A stretch of 64,000 nucleotides of DNA from CAWBRT01 sp963819175 (GCA_963819175.1 CAWFVJ010000013.1:434001-498000), one strand, 5' to 3'. Positions 1 to 8,519 are shown, counted from the stretch's first letter. Numbers and translations: made by a program. Notes: generated by a model not told the origin, from the sequence alone.

Positions 1-1
1 C

Positions 2-667
2 GACGACTGGTTCCCGCTCTCCGCCGTTACTCCGTTCTCCAAGCTGATGGCCGCCATTCGAGGCACCGGCGTCCCCACCATCTCGTCGCACGCGCACTGC
101 TCCATCGGCACTTACATGTTTGTCGATGAACGCAGCCGCAAGGCCGTGCCGGTGACCCAGTTCGTCGATATTCCTTCCATGTTGCAGGATATCGATGAGC
201 TCTCGCGCAAAATGGGCAAGACGTTCACCAAGTATTACCATGGCATCAAGGCCTGGACCCAGCTTAAGAAGCACTTCAAGCCCGAGTTCGCGCCTCCCGG
301 GCTCACCTTCCAGAAGCTCCTCGACACGCTGCAGGGCATGACCAACAAGGAGCTCGGCCGCGACGGCATGGACGGAACCTTCACTTACCGCACGCTGCTG
401 GTGGCCGGCATGCACTTCATGGACAACTACAATTACGACATCGAGCGCGTCAAGCGCTGCGTCATTCACTACGCCGCGCCCGATGGCAAACTCTATCCCT
501 TCTGCACCTATAACTCCGGACCCACCTACCGCGAGAAGATTGAAAAACAGTTCTCCATTCCGTTTGAAAAGCAGTTGGAACGCTTCACCTTCACCAAGTC
601 AAACGGCAACGGAAACGGCAATGGAAACGGCAATGGAAACGGCAACGGGAACGGCCACAAGAAGTAG
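2..667 (+). CDS. Radical SAM protein, C-terminal part (tetraether-synthase-like)
   Basis: The frame is open from the left edge, so the gene begins outside the window and the iron-sulfur CxxxCxxC motif is not visible. What remains is a conserved C-terminal region with the segments SSHAHCSIGTYMFV, FVDIPSMLQDIDEL and LYPFCTYNSGPTYR. These resemble the C-terminal half of radical SAM enzymes of the archaeal MJ0619/Tes group, which join lipid alkyl chains; acidobacterial homologues have been proposed to act in membrane-spanning lipid synthesis. The family call is from remembered sequence similarity only. The last 25 residues are an Asn-Gly repeat of about nine units followed by HKK, a low-complexity tail not expected to be part of the fold. 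A hairpin terminator follows directly. Confidence 0.6.
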   Translation, partial: DDWFPLSAVTPFSKLMAAIRGTGVPTISSHAHCSIGTYMFVDERSRKAVPVTQFVDIPSMLQDIDELSRKMGKTFTKYYHGIKAWTQLKKHFKPEFAPPGLTFQKLLDTLQGMTNKELGRDGMDGTFTYRTLLVAGMHFMDNYNYDIERVKRCVIHYAAPDGKLYPFCTYNSGPTYREKIEKQFSIPFEKQLERFTFTKSNGNGNGNGNGNGNGNGNGHKK

Positions 668-704
668 AGTGTGCGGGATCTAGTCCTGATGTAACGGAAG
701 ACGC

Positions 705-731
705 AAGGCCCGGCCCAGACCGGGCCTTTTG
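705..731 (+). terminator. Intrinsic terminator after the radical SAM gene
   Basis: A perfect 9-bp stem, AAGGCCCGG at 705-713 and CCGGGCCTT at 720-728, encloses a 6-nt loop and runs into TTTTGC. It lies 38 bases past the stop codon of the radical SAM gene and just before the end of the convergent sirtuin gene, so it may serve both strands. Confidence 0.75.
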
Positions 732-736
732 CTTGC

Positions 737-1485
737 TTATACCGCGAGCAGGTGCGGCAGCAATTCGCCTGCTTTTCCCAGGAAAATATCGGTGAAGGCC
801 GAGGCGTTTGCCGGCTCCTCCGGACCAACGTAGTAGGTCCGAATCGCGGTGCTCCCCGGCCCGGTGCCGGCCCAGTGCACAAAGCTGGCTGCGGGTTGCA
901 CCAGTCCGGAGGTGCCAACCACGAGCAGAACCGTACACCGCTCCAACTCTCTCGCAATGAACGGCAGGTGCATAATGACTTCGCCAAACCAGACGATGTT
1001 CGGCCTGATGCGAGCGCCGCAGCAGCAACGCGGAATGTCGGCTAAGCGCTCGTACAGCTTCTCGTCGTCGAAAGGCTCACGATCGCAACTCTCGCAGCGC
1101 GACTGGAACAGTTCGCCGTGCATGTGCACCAGGCGCTTGGAACCGGCACGCTCGTGCAGGTGGTCGACATTTTGCGTGCACAGAAAAAAGCGCTCGCCCA
1201 GTCTGCGCTCAAGCTCGGCCAGCGCCAGGTGAGCCGCGTTCGGCTTGACCCCCTGGGCTCCCTTCCGGCGCATGGAATAAAAGTTCCAAACCAGCTCGGG
1301 GTCTCGCTCCCAAGCCTCGGGACAAGCAACCTCTTCCACGCGATGGCCGTGCCAGAGTCCCCGGCACCGCGAAAAGTCGCAAGCCCGCTTTCCGCGCTGA
1401 CGCCGGCGCCGGTGAGCACGAAGACCCGGTCATCGGGGCCAAGCTGAATGGCAGATGTCCGCTTCTTCTGTGCTTTCTTCTTCAT
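737..1485 (-). CDS. SIR2-family NAD-dependent protein deacylase (frame break as read)
   Basis: Sirtuin of about 249 residues that removes acyl groups from protein lysines using NAD. The N-terminal part carries the NAD-binding GAGVSAESGLATFRGAG motif; the second part carries TQNVDHLHERAG, HGELFQSRCESC with the paired zinc-binding Cys (C-x2-C and a later CCCGARIRPNIVWFGE) and the VVGTSGLVQPAA motif. The catalytic His is that of VHMHGE. The two parts are in different frames: the change falls in a run of four C (four G on the coding strand) at 1359-1362, and adding one G restores FRGAGGLWHGHRVEEV. This looks like a homopolymer indel rather than real inactivation. Confidence 0.85.
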
Positions 1486-1550
1486 TAGCAGAGTTCACTT
1501 CATTGCAGAGTCGACAGTGCTATTTTTATCATCTTTCCATAAAAAAACGG

Positions 1551-1630
1551 GTGCCCCACGTCCCGCCCGTGTCGGGGTCCCCAGCGAGCCCCGCTCGCCG
1601 GGGTGACTGTAGTTGGGCTGACGTGGGAGG
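1551..1630. repeat. Family C intergenic palindrome, degenerate copy
   Basis: GTGCCCCACGTCCCGCCC at the left and GGGCTGACGTGGGA at the right form inverted arms around a second GC-rich hairpin. The same arm sequences recur near 14.9, 18.0, 18.9, 29.5, 37.2, 53.6 and 61.5 kb. It lies upstream of the his promoter. Confidence 0.6.
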
Positions 1631-1662
1631 CCTTTCCCAAACACCATGTAATCTATTTTCGG

Positions 1663-1692
1663 TTGACATCGCGCTGGGTTACTTTTTACAAT
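1663..1692 (+). promoter_or_regulatory. his operon promoter
   Basis: TTGACA at 1663-1668 and TACAAT at 1687-1692 are separated by 18 bases, a near-consensus sigma-70-type promoter. Transcription would start around 1699-1700, only three or four bases before the ATG of the histidine-rich leader peptide at 1703, so the leader peptide would be translated from an almost leaderless message. The start site is inferred from spacing only. Confidence 0.75.
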
Positions 1693-1702
1693 CGAACCTG
1701 AG

Positions 1703-1777
1703 ATGACCTTGTTCCTTCATCATCGCCATCACCATCATCACCACGAGATGATCGTGTCGGCGGGGATGTGCGGATAG
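1703..1777 (+). CDS. hisL: his operon leader peptide
   Basis: A 24-codon frame begins ATG ACC TTG TTC CTT and then has eight histidine codons within nine (HHRHHHHHH, 1718-1744), ending at TAG 1775-1777. It sits between a strong promoter and a terminator hairpin directly upstream of hisI, the arrangement of enterobacterial hisL, where ribosome stalling at His codons reports charged tRNA-His. No Shine-Dalgarno is evident, consistent with the predicted start of transcription lying just before the ATG. One Arg codon (CGC, 1724-1726) breaks the run and supplies bases for the 1:2 pairing of the attenuator. Function is inferred from codon content and position. Confidence 0.85.
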   Translation: MTLFLHHRHHHHHHEMIVSAGMCG

Positions 1778-1836
1778 CTAAGAGCAAGTCCCTCAGGTTT
1801 CTGACCCGCTGATGCGATCAAGCTCAGCGGGTTTTT
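1723..1836 (+). promoter_or_regulatory. his attenuator (mutually exclusive hairpins)
   Basis: Terminator (segments 3:4): ACCCGCTGA 1804-1812 pairs with TCAGCGGGT 1824-1832 and is followed by TTTTT. Antiterminator (2:3): TCGGCGGG 1757-1764 can pair with all eight bases of CCCGCTGA 1805-1812, one pair being G-U; segment 2 is a near copy of segment 4. Protector (1:2): TCGCC 1723-1727 with GGCGG 1759-1763, enclosing ATCATC 1734-1739 with GATGAT 1747-1752. A ribosome stalled on the His codons would mask segment 1 and free segment 2 to block termination; one reaching the stop at 1775 would cover segment 2 and allow termination. Pairings are read from the sequence; the mechanism is that known for his/trp leaders. 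Confidence 0.8.
1804..1836 (+). terminator. Attenuator terminator upstream of hisI
   Basis: Nine-base-pair GC-rich stem with an 11-base loop and a run of five T, 27 bases after the leader-peptide stop and 50 bases before hisI. Confidence 0.85.
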
Positions 1837-1885
1837 CATTGGTGCCGCCCGTGAGGGTATCCGGGCCAAAAAGTTTGAGGTGAGT

Positions 1886-2242
1886 ATGGAGACAATCGAT
1901 TTCGAAAAGATGCAGGGACTGGCCCCGGCGGTGGTGCAGGATGCCGACAACGGCGAGGTTCTGATGGTGGGTTTCATGAACCAGGAGGCGCTCGACAAGA
2001 CGCTGCGATCCGGCTATGTCACGTTTTACAGCCGGACGCGCAATAAGCTGTGGACCAAGGGCGAAACTTGCGGCAACCGGCTGCGCCTGATTGCGGCCTC
2101 CACCGATTGCGATCGCGACACGGTGCTGTGCCGGGTGCGGGTGGAAGGCGATGGACTGGTCTGCCACGAAGGCACGCGCTCGTGCTTCACCAAGCCTATG
2201 TCATTGGAAATCTCCTCGAAAGCGCCGGAGGTGCGGAAATGA
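1886..2242 (+). CDS. hisI: Phosphoribosyl-AMP cyclohydrolase
   Basis: HisI opens the purine ring of phosphoribosyl-AMP in histidine synthesis. The protein is about 118 residues, the single-domain form without the fused HisE pyrophosphohydrolase. Family hallmarks are present: WTKGETCGN, the metal-binding DCDRD and the zinc-site CHEGTRSCF near the C-terminus. ATG at 1886 is preferred because GAGG ends five bases upstream; GTG at 1880 is in frame and also possible. The stop overlaps the hisG start as ATGA, indicating translational coupling. It is the first structural gene after the attenuator. Confidence 0.93.
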   Translation: METIDFEKMQGLAPAVVQDADNGEVLMVGFMNQEALDKTLRSGYVTFYSRTRNKLWTKGETCGNRLRLIAASTDCDRDTVLCRVRVEGDGLVCHEGTRSCFTKPMSLEISSKAPEVRK

Positions 2243-3109
2243 AAATTCGCCTTGGTATTCCCAAAGGCTGCCTGCAGGATGCGACCATCGAGTTGTTTGC
2301 CGCTGCCGGATTCAAAATTTACGCCGACGGACGTTCCTATTTCCCCAGCACGGACGATCCCGAGTTGGAGTGCATGCTGATTCGCGCCCAGGAGATGGCG
2401 CGCTACGTCGAGCACGGCGTCCTCGATGCCGGACTCACGGGGCTGGACTGGGTGAGGAGAGCGGCTTGACCGTGCAGACCGTCGTCGATCTGAACTACTC
2501 CAAGCAGAGTCGCGGCAAAGTGCGTTGGGTGCTGGCCGTTCCGGAGGAATCGCCGTTCAAATGCGCGGAAGACCTGGCCGGCAAGACGATCGCGACCGAG
2601 TTGGTGGACGTGACCAAGCGCTACTTTGCCGGCAAGAATATTCCCGTGCAGGTTGACTTTTCCTGGGGCGCCACCGAAGTGAAGCCGCCGATGCTGGCCG
2701 ACGCCATCGTCGAAGTGACCGAGACCGGCAGTTCGCTGCAAGGCCAATCGCCTGCGCATCATTGAGACCGTGCTGGAGTCCAACACCCAACTGATCGCGA
2801 ACACCAAAGCCTAGGCCGATGCATGGAAGCGGCAGAAGATCGAAAACATTGCGATGATGCTGCAAGGCGCGATTGCCGCCCAGGGGCGAGTCGGCCTGAT
2901 GCTGAACGTTCGGAGGAAGGACCTGCCGGCCGTGCTGCGGCGTTCTGCCCGCGCTCAACACGCCCACCATTTCCGCCTTCAGCGATGAGAGTGGGTCGCG
3001 GTGAACACGATTCTCGAGGAGACCGCGGTGCGCGATGTCATTCCCAAGCTGAAGGCCGCCGGCGCGACCGGGCATCGTCGAATATCCGCTGAACAAGGTG
3101 GTGATGTAA
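2239..3109 (+). CDS. hisG: ATP phosphoribosyltransferase, long form (several breaks as read)
   Basis: HisG starts histidine synthesis by joining ATP and PRPP. The N-terminus MKIRLGIPKGCLQDAT, the segment EVTETGSSL and LKANRLRIIETVLESNT are typical. About 290 codons with a C-terminal region ending GIVEYPLNKVVM point to the long, feedback-regulated form that needs no HisZ. Read literally the gene is badly broken: frame changes near 2452, 2739, 2938, 2992 and 3073, plus a TAG at 2812-2814 where the family normally has Trp (KAWADAWKRQ). Correcting each single base restores a continuous protein. Ends as TAATG, overlapping hisD. Either dense sequence error or real decay; error is favoured. Confidence 0.85.
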
Positions 3110-4353
3110 TGCGCGTGCTCGACGGGCGCGAAGCCGCCAGCTACGTGACCGAAAAGCTCATCGCCGCGGCTCGGCCATTGCGCCCACGGTGGAGCGGACG
3201 GTCGCGCAGATCGTTAGCGAGGTTCGCGCCAACGGCGACGAAGCCCTGCGAAAGTATGCGCGGGAGTTGGACGGTCTCGGCGAAAAGCAATCCGTGCGGG
3301 TCAGTCGCAAGGAACTGAAAGCCGCGCGGAGTCAGGTTTCGCCCGAGTTCATGCACGCCATCGAGCGGGCGGCGAGCAACATCCGCCGCTTTGCCGAGTG
3401 GCAGATGCCGCGGTCTTGGGTGCGGACCATGGATCCGGGCATGCGCGTGGGACAGAGGGTGGAGCCGGTCGCATCGGTTGGCTGCTATGTTCCCGGCGGG
3501 CGCTATCCGCTGCCCTCGTCGGTGCTGATGACGGTGATTCCCGCGCAGGTCGCGGGGGTCAAGCGCATTCCGGTGGCGTCTCCCCGCCCCGCGCCTGAGA
3601 CTCTGGCGGCGGCGGCAATGCTCGGCGTCGAATGTTTTTACCGCATCGGCGGCGCGCAGGCGGTTGCCGCCTTTGCCTATGGCACCGATACCGTTCCGCG
3701 TGTCGACAAAATCGTTGGCCCCGGCAACACCTACGTCACAGCGGCGAAGAAGATGGTGTCTTTCGATTGTTCGCATCGACATGCTTGCTGGTCCGACCGA
3801 GGCAATCGTCTTCGCCGATTACGGCAATGCGGAGTTTTTTGCCAGCGACTTGGTGGCGCAGGCGGAGCACGATCCGGAAACGCTGCCGATCTTTGTGACC
3901 ACCAACTTGCGGCTCGCCCAGGAGGTCGCAAAAGCAGCCATGGCGATGTCGGCGAACAATCCAATCGCGCGCAAATCGCTGGGTGAAAACGGGGTCGCGC
4001 TGGTTGCCGCCGCTGCGGACGAGGCTTTCATCTGGATCAACGGCATCGCCGCCGAGCACCTGACGGTGGATGCGGCCAACGTGCACCGGGTCTTCGACGC
4101 CGGATCGGTTTTCGTTGGCGAATACTCGCCGCAATCGCTGGGGGACTATGCCTGCGGGCCGAACCACGCGCTGCCTACCGGCGGCGTGGCGCGTTATCGC
4201 GGCGGGCTGAGCGTGTTGGACTACGTTAGGATCATCAGCCTGCAGCAGGTACCGAAATCGGGACTGAAGCGGATAGGCCCGGCAGTGGCGCTGCTGGCCG
4301 AAGCGGAGGGCTTGAAGGCGCACGCCGAATCCGTCCGAGTGAGGATGAAGTGA
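3109..4353 (+). CDS. hisD: Histidinol dehydrogenase (two breaks as read)
   Basis: HisD oxidises histidinol to histidine in two NAD-dependent steps at a zinc site. About 414 codons, normal length. Recognisable blocks are GCYVPGGRYPLPSSVLMT, RIGGAQAVAAFAYGT, KIVGPGNTYVTAAKK, IDMLAGPTEA, the zinc-ligand block VAQAEHDPET, the catalytic AEHLTVDA and the C-terminal GPNHALPTGG. Frame changes occur near 3168 (one base lost) and 3765 (one gained); the protein is otherwise complete. Start ATG overlaps the hisG stop. Confidence 0.92.
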
Positions 4354-4403
4354 CAACAAAGGCCCGGATGTGCCGAGTAATGGTTGCAGCAATTTTTCTT
4401 GAA

Positions 4404-4459
4404 GGGGCGCGGCTTCAGCCGCGCCGTTTAAGGCCGGTAATCGTGGGGGCTTTAGCCCC
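4404..4459. repeat. Two short GC-rich palindromes between hisD and hisC
   Basis: GGCGCGGCT 4406-4414 with AGCCGCGCC 4417-4425, loop TC; and GGGGCT 4446-4451 with AGCCCC 4454-4459, loop TT. They resemble REP-type elements. The 142-base gap they sit in is the largest break within the first half of the operon and may shape transcript stability or internal termination. Confidence 0.6.
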
Positions 4460-4495
4460 TGAGGAAATGGTTTCTTCGAGCGAGGATAAAGTGCA

Positions 4496-5733
4496 ATGCT
4501 GAACGCACGTGCGGTTGTGGAGAACCTGAAGGAGTATCATCCGCCGTTGGGACGGCGCGAAGGGCTGCGGCTCGATTTCAATGAAAACGTTGGTGGATGC
4601 TCGCCGCGCGTGCTGCGGGTGCTGGCCTCCATTTCGACCGAAGTTCTCAACAAGTATCCGGAGCGGGAGCCAGGCGAGCTGGCGGTGGCCAGCTATCTCG
4701 GGAGTCGCAATCGACCGGTTGCTGCTCACCAACGGCGTGGACGAGGCGATCCATCTGCTCTGCGAGACCTATCTTGAGCCCGGAGATGAAGCGCTGATCG
4801 TGGTGCCGACGTTTTCGCTGTACGAAATTTACGCGTTGGCGACTGGCGCAAAAGTCGTGACCGTGCAGTCCGGCGAAGGTTTCGCGTTTCCGGCCCGTGA
4901 CGTGTTGCGGGCGATCACTCCGGCGACGAAACTTATCTGCTGGCCACTCCCAACAATCCCACGGGCGCCATGGCATCGCGTCAAGAACTGCTGGCGATCG
5001 CTGCACGCCGCTCCCGATGCGGCGTTGCTGATGGATGAAGCCTACTTGGGATTTTCGCGGTGAGAGCCTGCTCGACCAGATCGGAGCGGTGCCGAACCTG
5101 TTCATCGCCCGGACCTTCTCCAAAGCCTTCGGACTTGCTGGCTTTCGCCTCGGCGTGCTGCTGGGCGACCCGGCGCAGATGAAGATGGTGCGCCGCGTAG
5201 GTTCGCCCTACAACGTCAATGGAGTGGCGCTGGCTTGCCTCACCGAGGCGCTCACCGACCGCGAGTTCATCGCCGGCTACGTCAGCCAGGTGCTCGAAGG
5301 TCGCGCGCGGCTGGAGGAGTTCTATGGCGGGCGAAACATTCCCTTCTGGCCGAGTTGCGCTAATTTTGTGCTCGCCTATTTTGGCGATTACCGCAAGCCG
5401 TTGGTGGAGGAGATGCGGCGCAGGGGCATTCTGGTGCGCGACCGCAACAGCGATCCGGGCTGCGCCGGATGCGTTCGCATCACGGTGGGCACGCGCCCGC
5501 AGACCGACCGCCTGCTGCGTGAGCTGACCGAGGCCTTGCAGGCCATCGGCTTTAAGCCGCAGCCTCGCATGAGCGACGGGAACGGCTATTGCCATGTGGA
5601 GAGTGACTCCGCCCAGGAACCGACGTCCAAAGCACACGGCTGTCATGGCGCCGGACATCGGAGGTGCGGCGATGAAACAAGCAAGTCCCCGGCAAAAAAC
5701 TTTGCTGTCCACAACCGCCAAGAATTCCCGTAG
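4496..5733 (+). CDS. hisC: Histidinol-phosphate aminotransferase (about four breaks as read)
   Basis: PLP-dependent aminotransferase making histidinol phosphate. The start MLNARAVVENLKEYHPP and LRLDFNENVGG are typical, as are the cofactor region LLTNGVDEAIHLLCETY, ATPNNPTGA, LLMDEAYWDF and the PLP-lysine block ARTFSKAFGLAGFRLG. Breaks fall near 4703, 4936, 5008 and 5047. Homology ends around residue GFKPQPR at about 5565; the remaining roughly 55 codons to 5733 do not look like HisC, so a further break or a true stop near 5565-5600 is likely and the 3' end is uncertain. The tail overlaps the hisB start. Confidence 0.85.
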
Positions 5734-6312
5734 CGCGCGGATCGAGCGCAAGACGAATGAGACCGACATACGGCTGCGCTCAAGATCGACGGCCGCGGCA
5801 TCTACAAGGTTGCGACCGGCATTCGATTCTTCGATCACATGCTGGAACTGTTTGCCCGGCACGGCGGATTCGATCTCGAGCTCTCCTGCAAGGGCGATCT
5901 CGATGTCGATCAGCACCACACGGTGGAAGATGTCGGCATCGCTCTCGGCGAAGCATTCGAGCGTGCGCTCGGCGACAAAAAGGGAATTCTTCGCGCCGGA
6001 TATTTCCTGATGCCGATGGATGAGACCCTGGGATTGGCCGCAATCGATTTTGGCGGGCGCACGGCGGCCATCGTGGAACCGAAGGTCAAGGTCAGGTACG
6101 TGGGCGATTTGCAATCGGAGCTGGTGTTCGATTTCTTCGAGGGCTTCGCCCGCGGCGCACGCGCCAACGTTCACCTGAAGGTGCTCTACGGGCGTTCGAA
6201 TCACCACAAGATCGAGGCGCTCTTCAAAGCCTTTGCCCGCGCGTTGCGTGTGGCTTGCTCGCGCGACAAGCGGCTGGCAAAGATGCTTCCCAGTACCAAA
6301 GGACTGTTGTAA
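5672..6312 (+). CDS. hisB: Imidazoleglycerol-phosphate dehydratase (one break as read)
   Basis: HisB dehydrates imidazoleglycerol phosphate at a dimanganese site. Family blocks are RFFDHMLELFARHGGFDL, DVDQHHTVEDVGIALGEA and GRSNHHKIEALFKA, which supply the metal-binding His and Glu residues. It is monofunctional, without the histidinol-phosphatase domain of enterobacterial HisB. ATG 5672 is chosen because GGAGGTG (5660-5666) lies five bases upstream. One base appears lost near 5777; after it the frame is open to TAA at 6312. Confidence 0.92.
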
Positions 6313-6350
6313 TCGTGGGCGAGAGTCCAATGTCAGCTTTAGAAGTGCTC

Positions 6351-6432
6351 CGTTGAGCGAGCGTAGCGAACGAAGAATCGATGTACTTTGAATGGGCGCG
6401 GCATCAGATCCTGCGCTGCGCTCAGGATGGCA
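6351..6432. repeat. Family A palindrome (degenerate) between hisB and hisH
   Basis: GAGCGAGCGTAGCGAACGAA on the left and CTGCGCTGCGCTCAGGATGG on the right match, with changes, the inverted arms of the 85-base element seen near 10.0, 25.5, 28.1, 32.1 and 52.1 kb. Its presence inside the his operon shows the elements can sit within transcription units. Confidence 0.6.
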
Positions 6433-6487
6433 GCTTGGAGCTTGTGCGGCGAATTCACGGGACAGCAGACTCGCAGGAGAGAGCAAA

Positions 6488-7087
6488 GTGATCATTACGA
6501 TTATCGATTACAAGGCCGGCAACATCGGCTCGGTGCAAAAGGCGGTTCGCCAGCTCGGCTACGAAGCGCTCATGACCGAAGACCCGGACGTGATTCGCAA
6601 GGCCGAGCGCATCCTTCTGCCCGGCGTCGGACACTTCAGCGCCACGCGCCGGCTGAACGACTCTGGCATGCGGCAGGCGATTGAAGAAGCGATTGGCCGC
6701 GGCATTCCCGTCATGGGCATCTGCGTCGGGCTGCAATGGATGTTCGAGGGCTCGACCGAAGCGCCGGGCGTGAAGGGGCTGGGCTGCTTCCGCGGCTGCT
6801 GCGACCGCTTTCACACCGATCTCAAGGTGCCGCACGTGGGTTGGAACAGTCTGCGGCGCACCGGCGATTCGCGACTGCTGAGGGGTGTTCCCAACGAAGC
6901 GTTTGTCTACTTCACGCATTCCTATCGCGCGCCCGTGGTTGACGGCGTGGTTGCGACGACTACCCACGGCGAGGAATTTGGATCGATGGTGGAGCGCGGC
7001 AACGTCTTCGGCGTGCAGTTCCACCCGGAAAAATCGGGAGAAGCGGGCTTGCGCATTCTGAGGAATTTCTGTGAGGTTGCATGCTGA
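6488..7087 (+). CDS. hisH: Imidazole glycerol phosphate synthase, glutamine amidotransferase subunit
   Basis: HisH releases ammonia from glutamine for HisF. The class I amidotransferase triad is visible: Cys in MGICVGLQWMFEGS and His/Glu in VQFHPEKSGEAGL. Length of 199 residues is normal and the frame is intact. GTG 6488 is the chosen start (IITIIDYKAGNIGSV), seven bases after AGGAGA. The gene follows a 175-base gap carrying a family A repeat and overlaps hisF by seven bases. Confidence 0.95.
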   Translation: MIITIIDYKAGNIGSVQKAVRQLGYEALMTEDPDVIRKAERILLPGVGHFSATRRLNDSGMRQAIEEAIGRGIPVMGICVGLQWMFEGSTEAPGVKGLGCFRGCCDRFHTDLKVPHVGWNSLRRTGDSRLLRGVPNEAFVYFTHSYRAPVVDGVVATTTHGEEFGSMVERGNVFGVQFHPEKSGEAGLRILRNFCEVAC

Positions 7088-7851
7088 CCAAACGCATCAT
7101 CGCCTGTCTGGACGTAACCAACGGCCGCGTGGTGAAGGGCGTGCAATTCCTTGATCTGCGCGATGCCGGCGATCCGGCGGAGTTGGCGCACCGCCACGCC
7201 GAAAGCGGCGCCGATGAAGTCGTGCTGCTCGACATTACGGCGACCACGAGTCGCGGCCCATCCTGATCGATGCCGTGCGACGCGCCGCGCGCGAATTGTT
7301 TGTCCCGTTCACCGTCGGCGGCGGAGTGCGCACGCTGGCAGATGCCGCCGTGCTCTTCGAGGCTGGCGCCGACAAGATCACCATGAACTCGGCGGCCGTA
7401 CGCACTCCCGAGCTGATCACCGAGGTCGCCGAGCGCTTCGGCTCGCAGGCTGTCGTGGTTGCCATCGACGCCAAGCGCGGCACAACTCCGGTGCGAGCAA
7501 GCCGAGGTCTACGTCTCCGGCGGCCGCATTCCGACCGGGCTCAGGATTCTGGATTGGTCGCGCGAAGTGGAGAGGCGCGGCGCGGGCGAGATCATGCTGA
7601 CCTCCATGGACCGCGACGGCACGCAGATCGGTTTCGATTGCCCGCTCACGGCGGCCACGGCGCGCGCGGTTTCCATCCCGGTAATTGCCTCCGGCGGCGC
7701 GGGAAACGGCGAACACTTCGTCGACGTTTTCAAGGCGGGCTGTGCCGATGCCGCTCTGGCCGCGTCGATCTTTCACTTCGGCATTCACGATGTTCGCGAA
7801 CTTAAGCGGCTATTACAGGAGAATGGCATTCCGATGAGGCTTCCATGCTGA
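7081..7851 (+). CDS. hisF: Imidazole glycerol phosphate synthase, cyclase subunit (two breaks as read)
   Basis: HisF closes the imidazole ring with ammonia from HisH. The (beta/alpha)8-barrel has the catalytic Asp of IIACLDVTNGRVVKG and of VVVAIDAKR, with FTVGGGVRTLADA and VIASGGAGNGEHF as phosphate-binding loops. Frame changes occur near 7250 (one C lost in ACC-CAC-GAG) and near 7490, where a few residues before EVYVSGGR may also be missing. Ends with an overlap onto hisA. Confidence 0.92.
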
Positions 7852-8519
7852 TTCCTTCGATTGATCTGATGGGCGGCAAGATCGTCCAACTGGTGCAGGG
7901 CGACCGCAAGGCGCTGGAGTTTGACAACTTTGAATACTGGGTCGAGCGCTTTATTTCCTACCCGATGGTGCAGTTAATCGATCTCGACGCGGCTATGGGT
8001 AAAGGCTCAAATGAAGCGCTCGTTGGGCAGTTCTGCGAACGCCTGCCCTGCCAGGTTGGCGGCGGAATCCGCTCGGTCGATGCCGTGCATCGCATGTTTC
8101 GTGCTGGAGCCAAGAAGGTGATCATGGGCTCCGCGCTGTTGAAGGACGGCGCGGTGAACCTGGAAGCCGCGCAGCAGTTCGCGAGCGCGGCGGCCGCAGC
8201 GCGGCTGATCGTTGCCGTGGATGCGCGCGGAGGAAAGGTCAGCATTCACGGTTGGAAAAAAGATATCGACCTCACTCCCGAACAGATGATGCGCGAAACC
8301 GAAGCGTATTGCGGAGGCTTTCTCTACACCCACATCGACACCGAAGGGCTGATGAAGGGAATCCCCATGGACGTTATCCAGCGCCTTCGCGCGACCACCA
8401 AGCGCAAGCTGATTGCCGCCGGCGGAATCCGCAGCCAGGAAGAGATCGACCAGTTGCACGCCATGGGCGTGGACGCCGTCGTAGGCATGGCGCTCTACAC
8501 CGGAGCCCTGAAGGCGTAA
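7845..8519 (+). CDS. hisA: ProFAR isomerase
   Basis: HisA isomerises the aminoaldose ProFAR to PRFAR. The barrel has the catalytic Asp residues of IPSIDLMGGKIVQL and IVAVDARGGKVSIHGW, and the phosphate-binding GGGIRS and AAGGIRS loops. The 224-residue frame is uninterrupted. It is the last gene of the operon in this window; no hisE or histidinol phosphatase gene follows, so these steps must be encoded elsewhere. Confidence 0.93.
   Translation: MLIPSIDLMGGKIVQLVQGDRKALEFDNFEYWVERFISYPMVQLIDLDAAMGKGSNEALVGQFCERLPCQVGGGIRSVDAVHRMFRAGAKKVIMGSALLKDGAVNLEAAQQFASAAAAARLIVAVDARGGKVSIHGWKKDIDLTPEQMMRETEAYCGGFLYTHIDTEGLMKGIPMDVIQRLRATTKRKLIAAGGIRSQEEIDQLHAMGVDAVVGMALYTGALKA

Noticed and set aside
1718..1744. 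Poly-histidine codons as a vector His-tag contaminant
   Set aside because: They are interrupted by an Arg codon, lie between a native-looking promoter and an attenuator hairpin directly upstream of hisI, and take part in the pairing scheme.
4981..6495. Long minus-strand frame (about 504 codons) across hisC and hisB
   Set aside because: It mirrors two recognisable his genes on the plus strand and shows no domain of its own.
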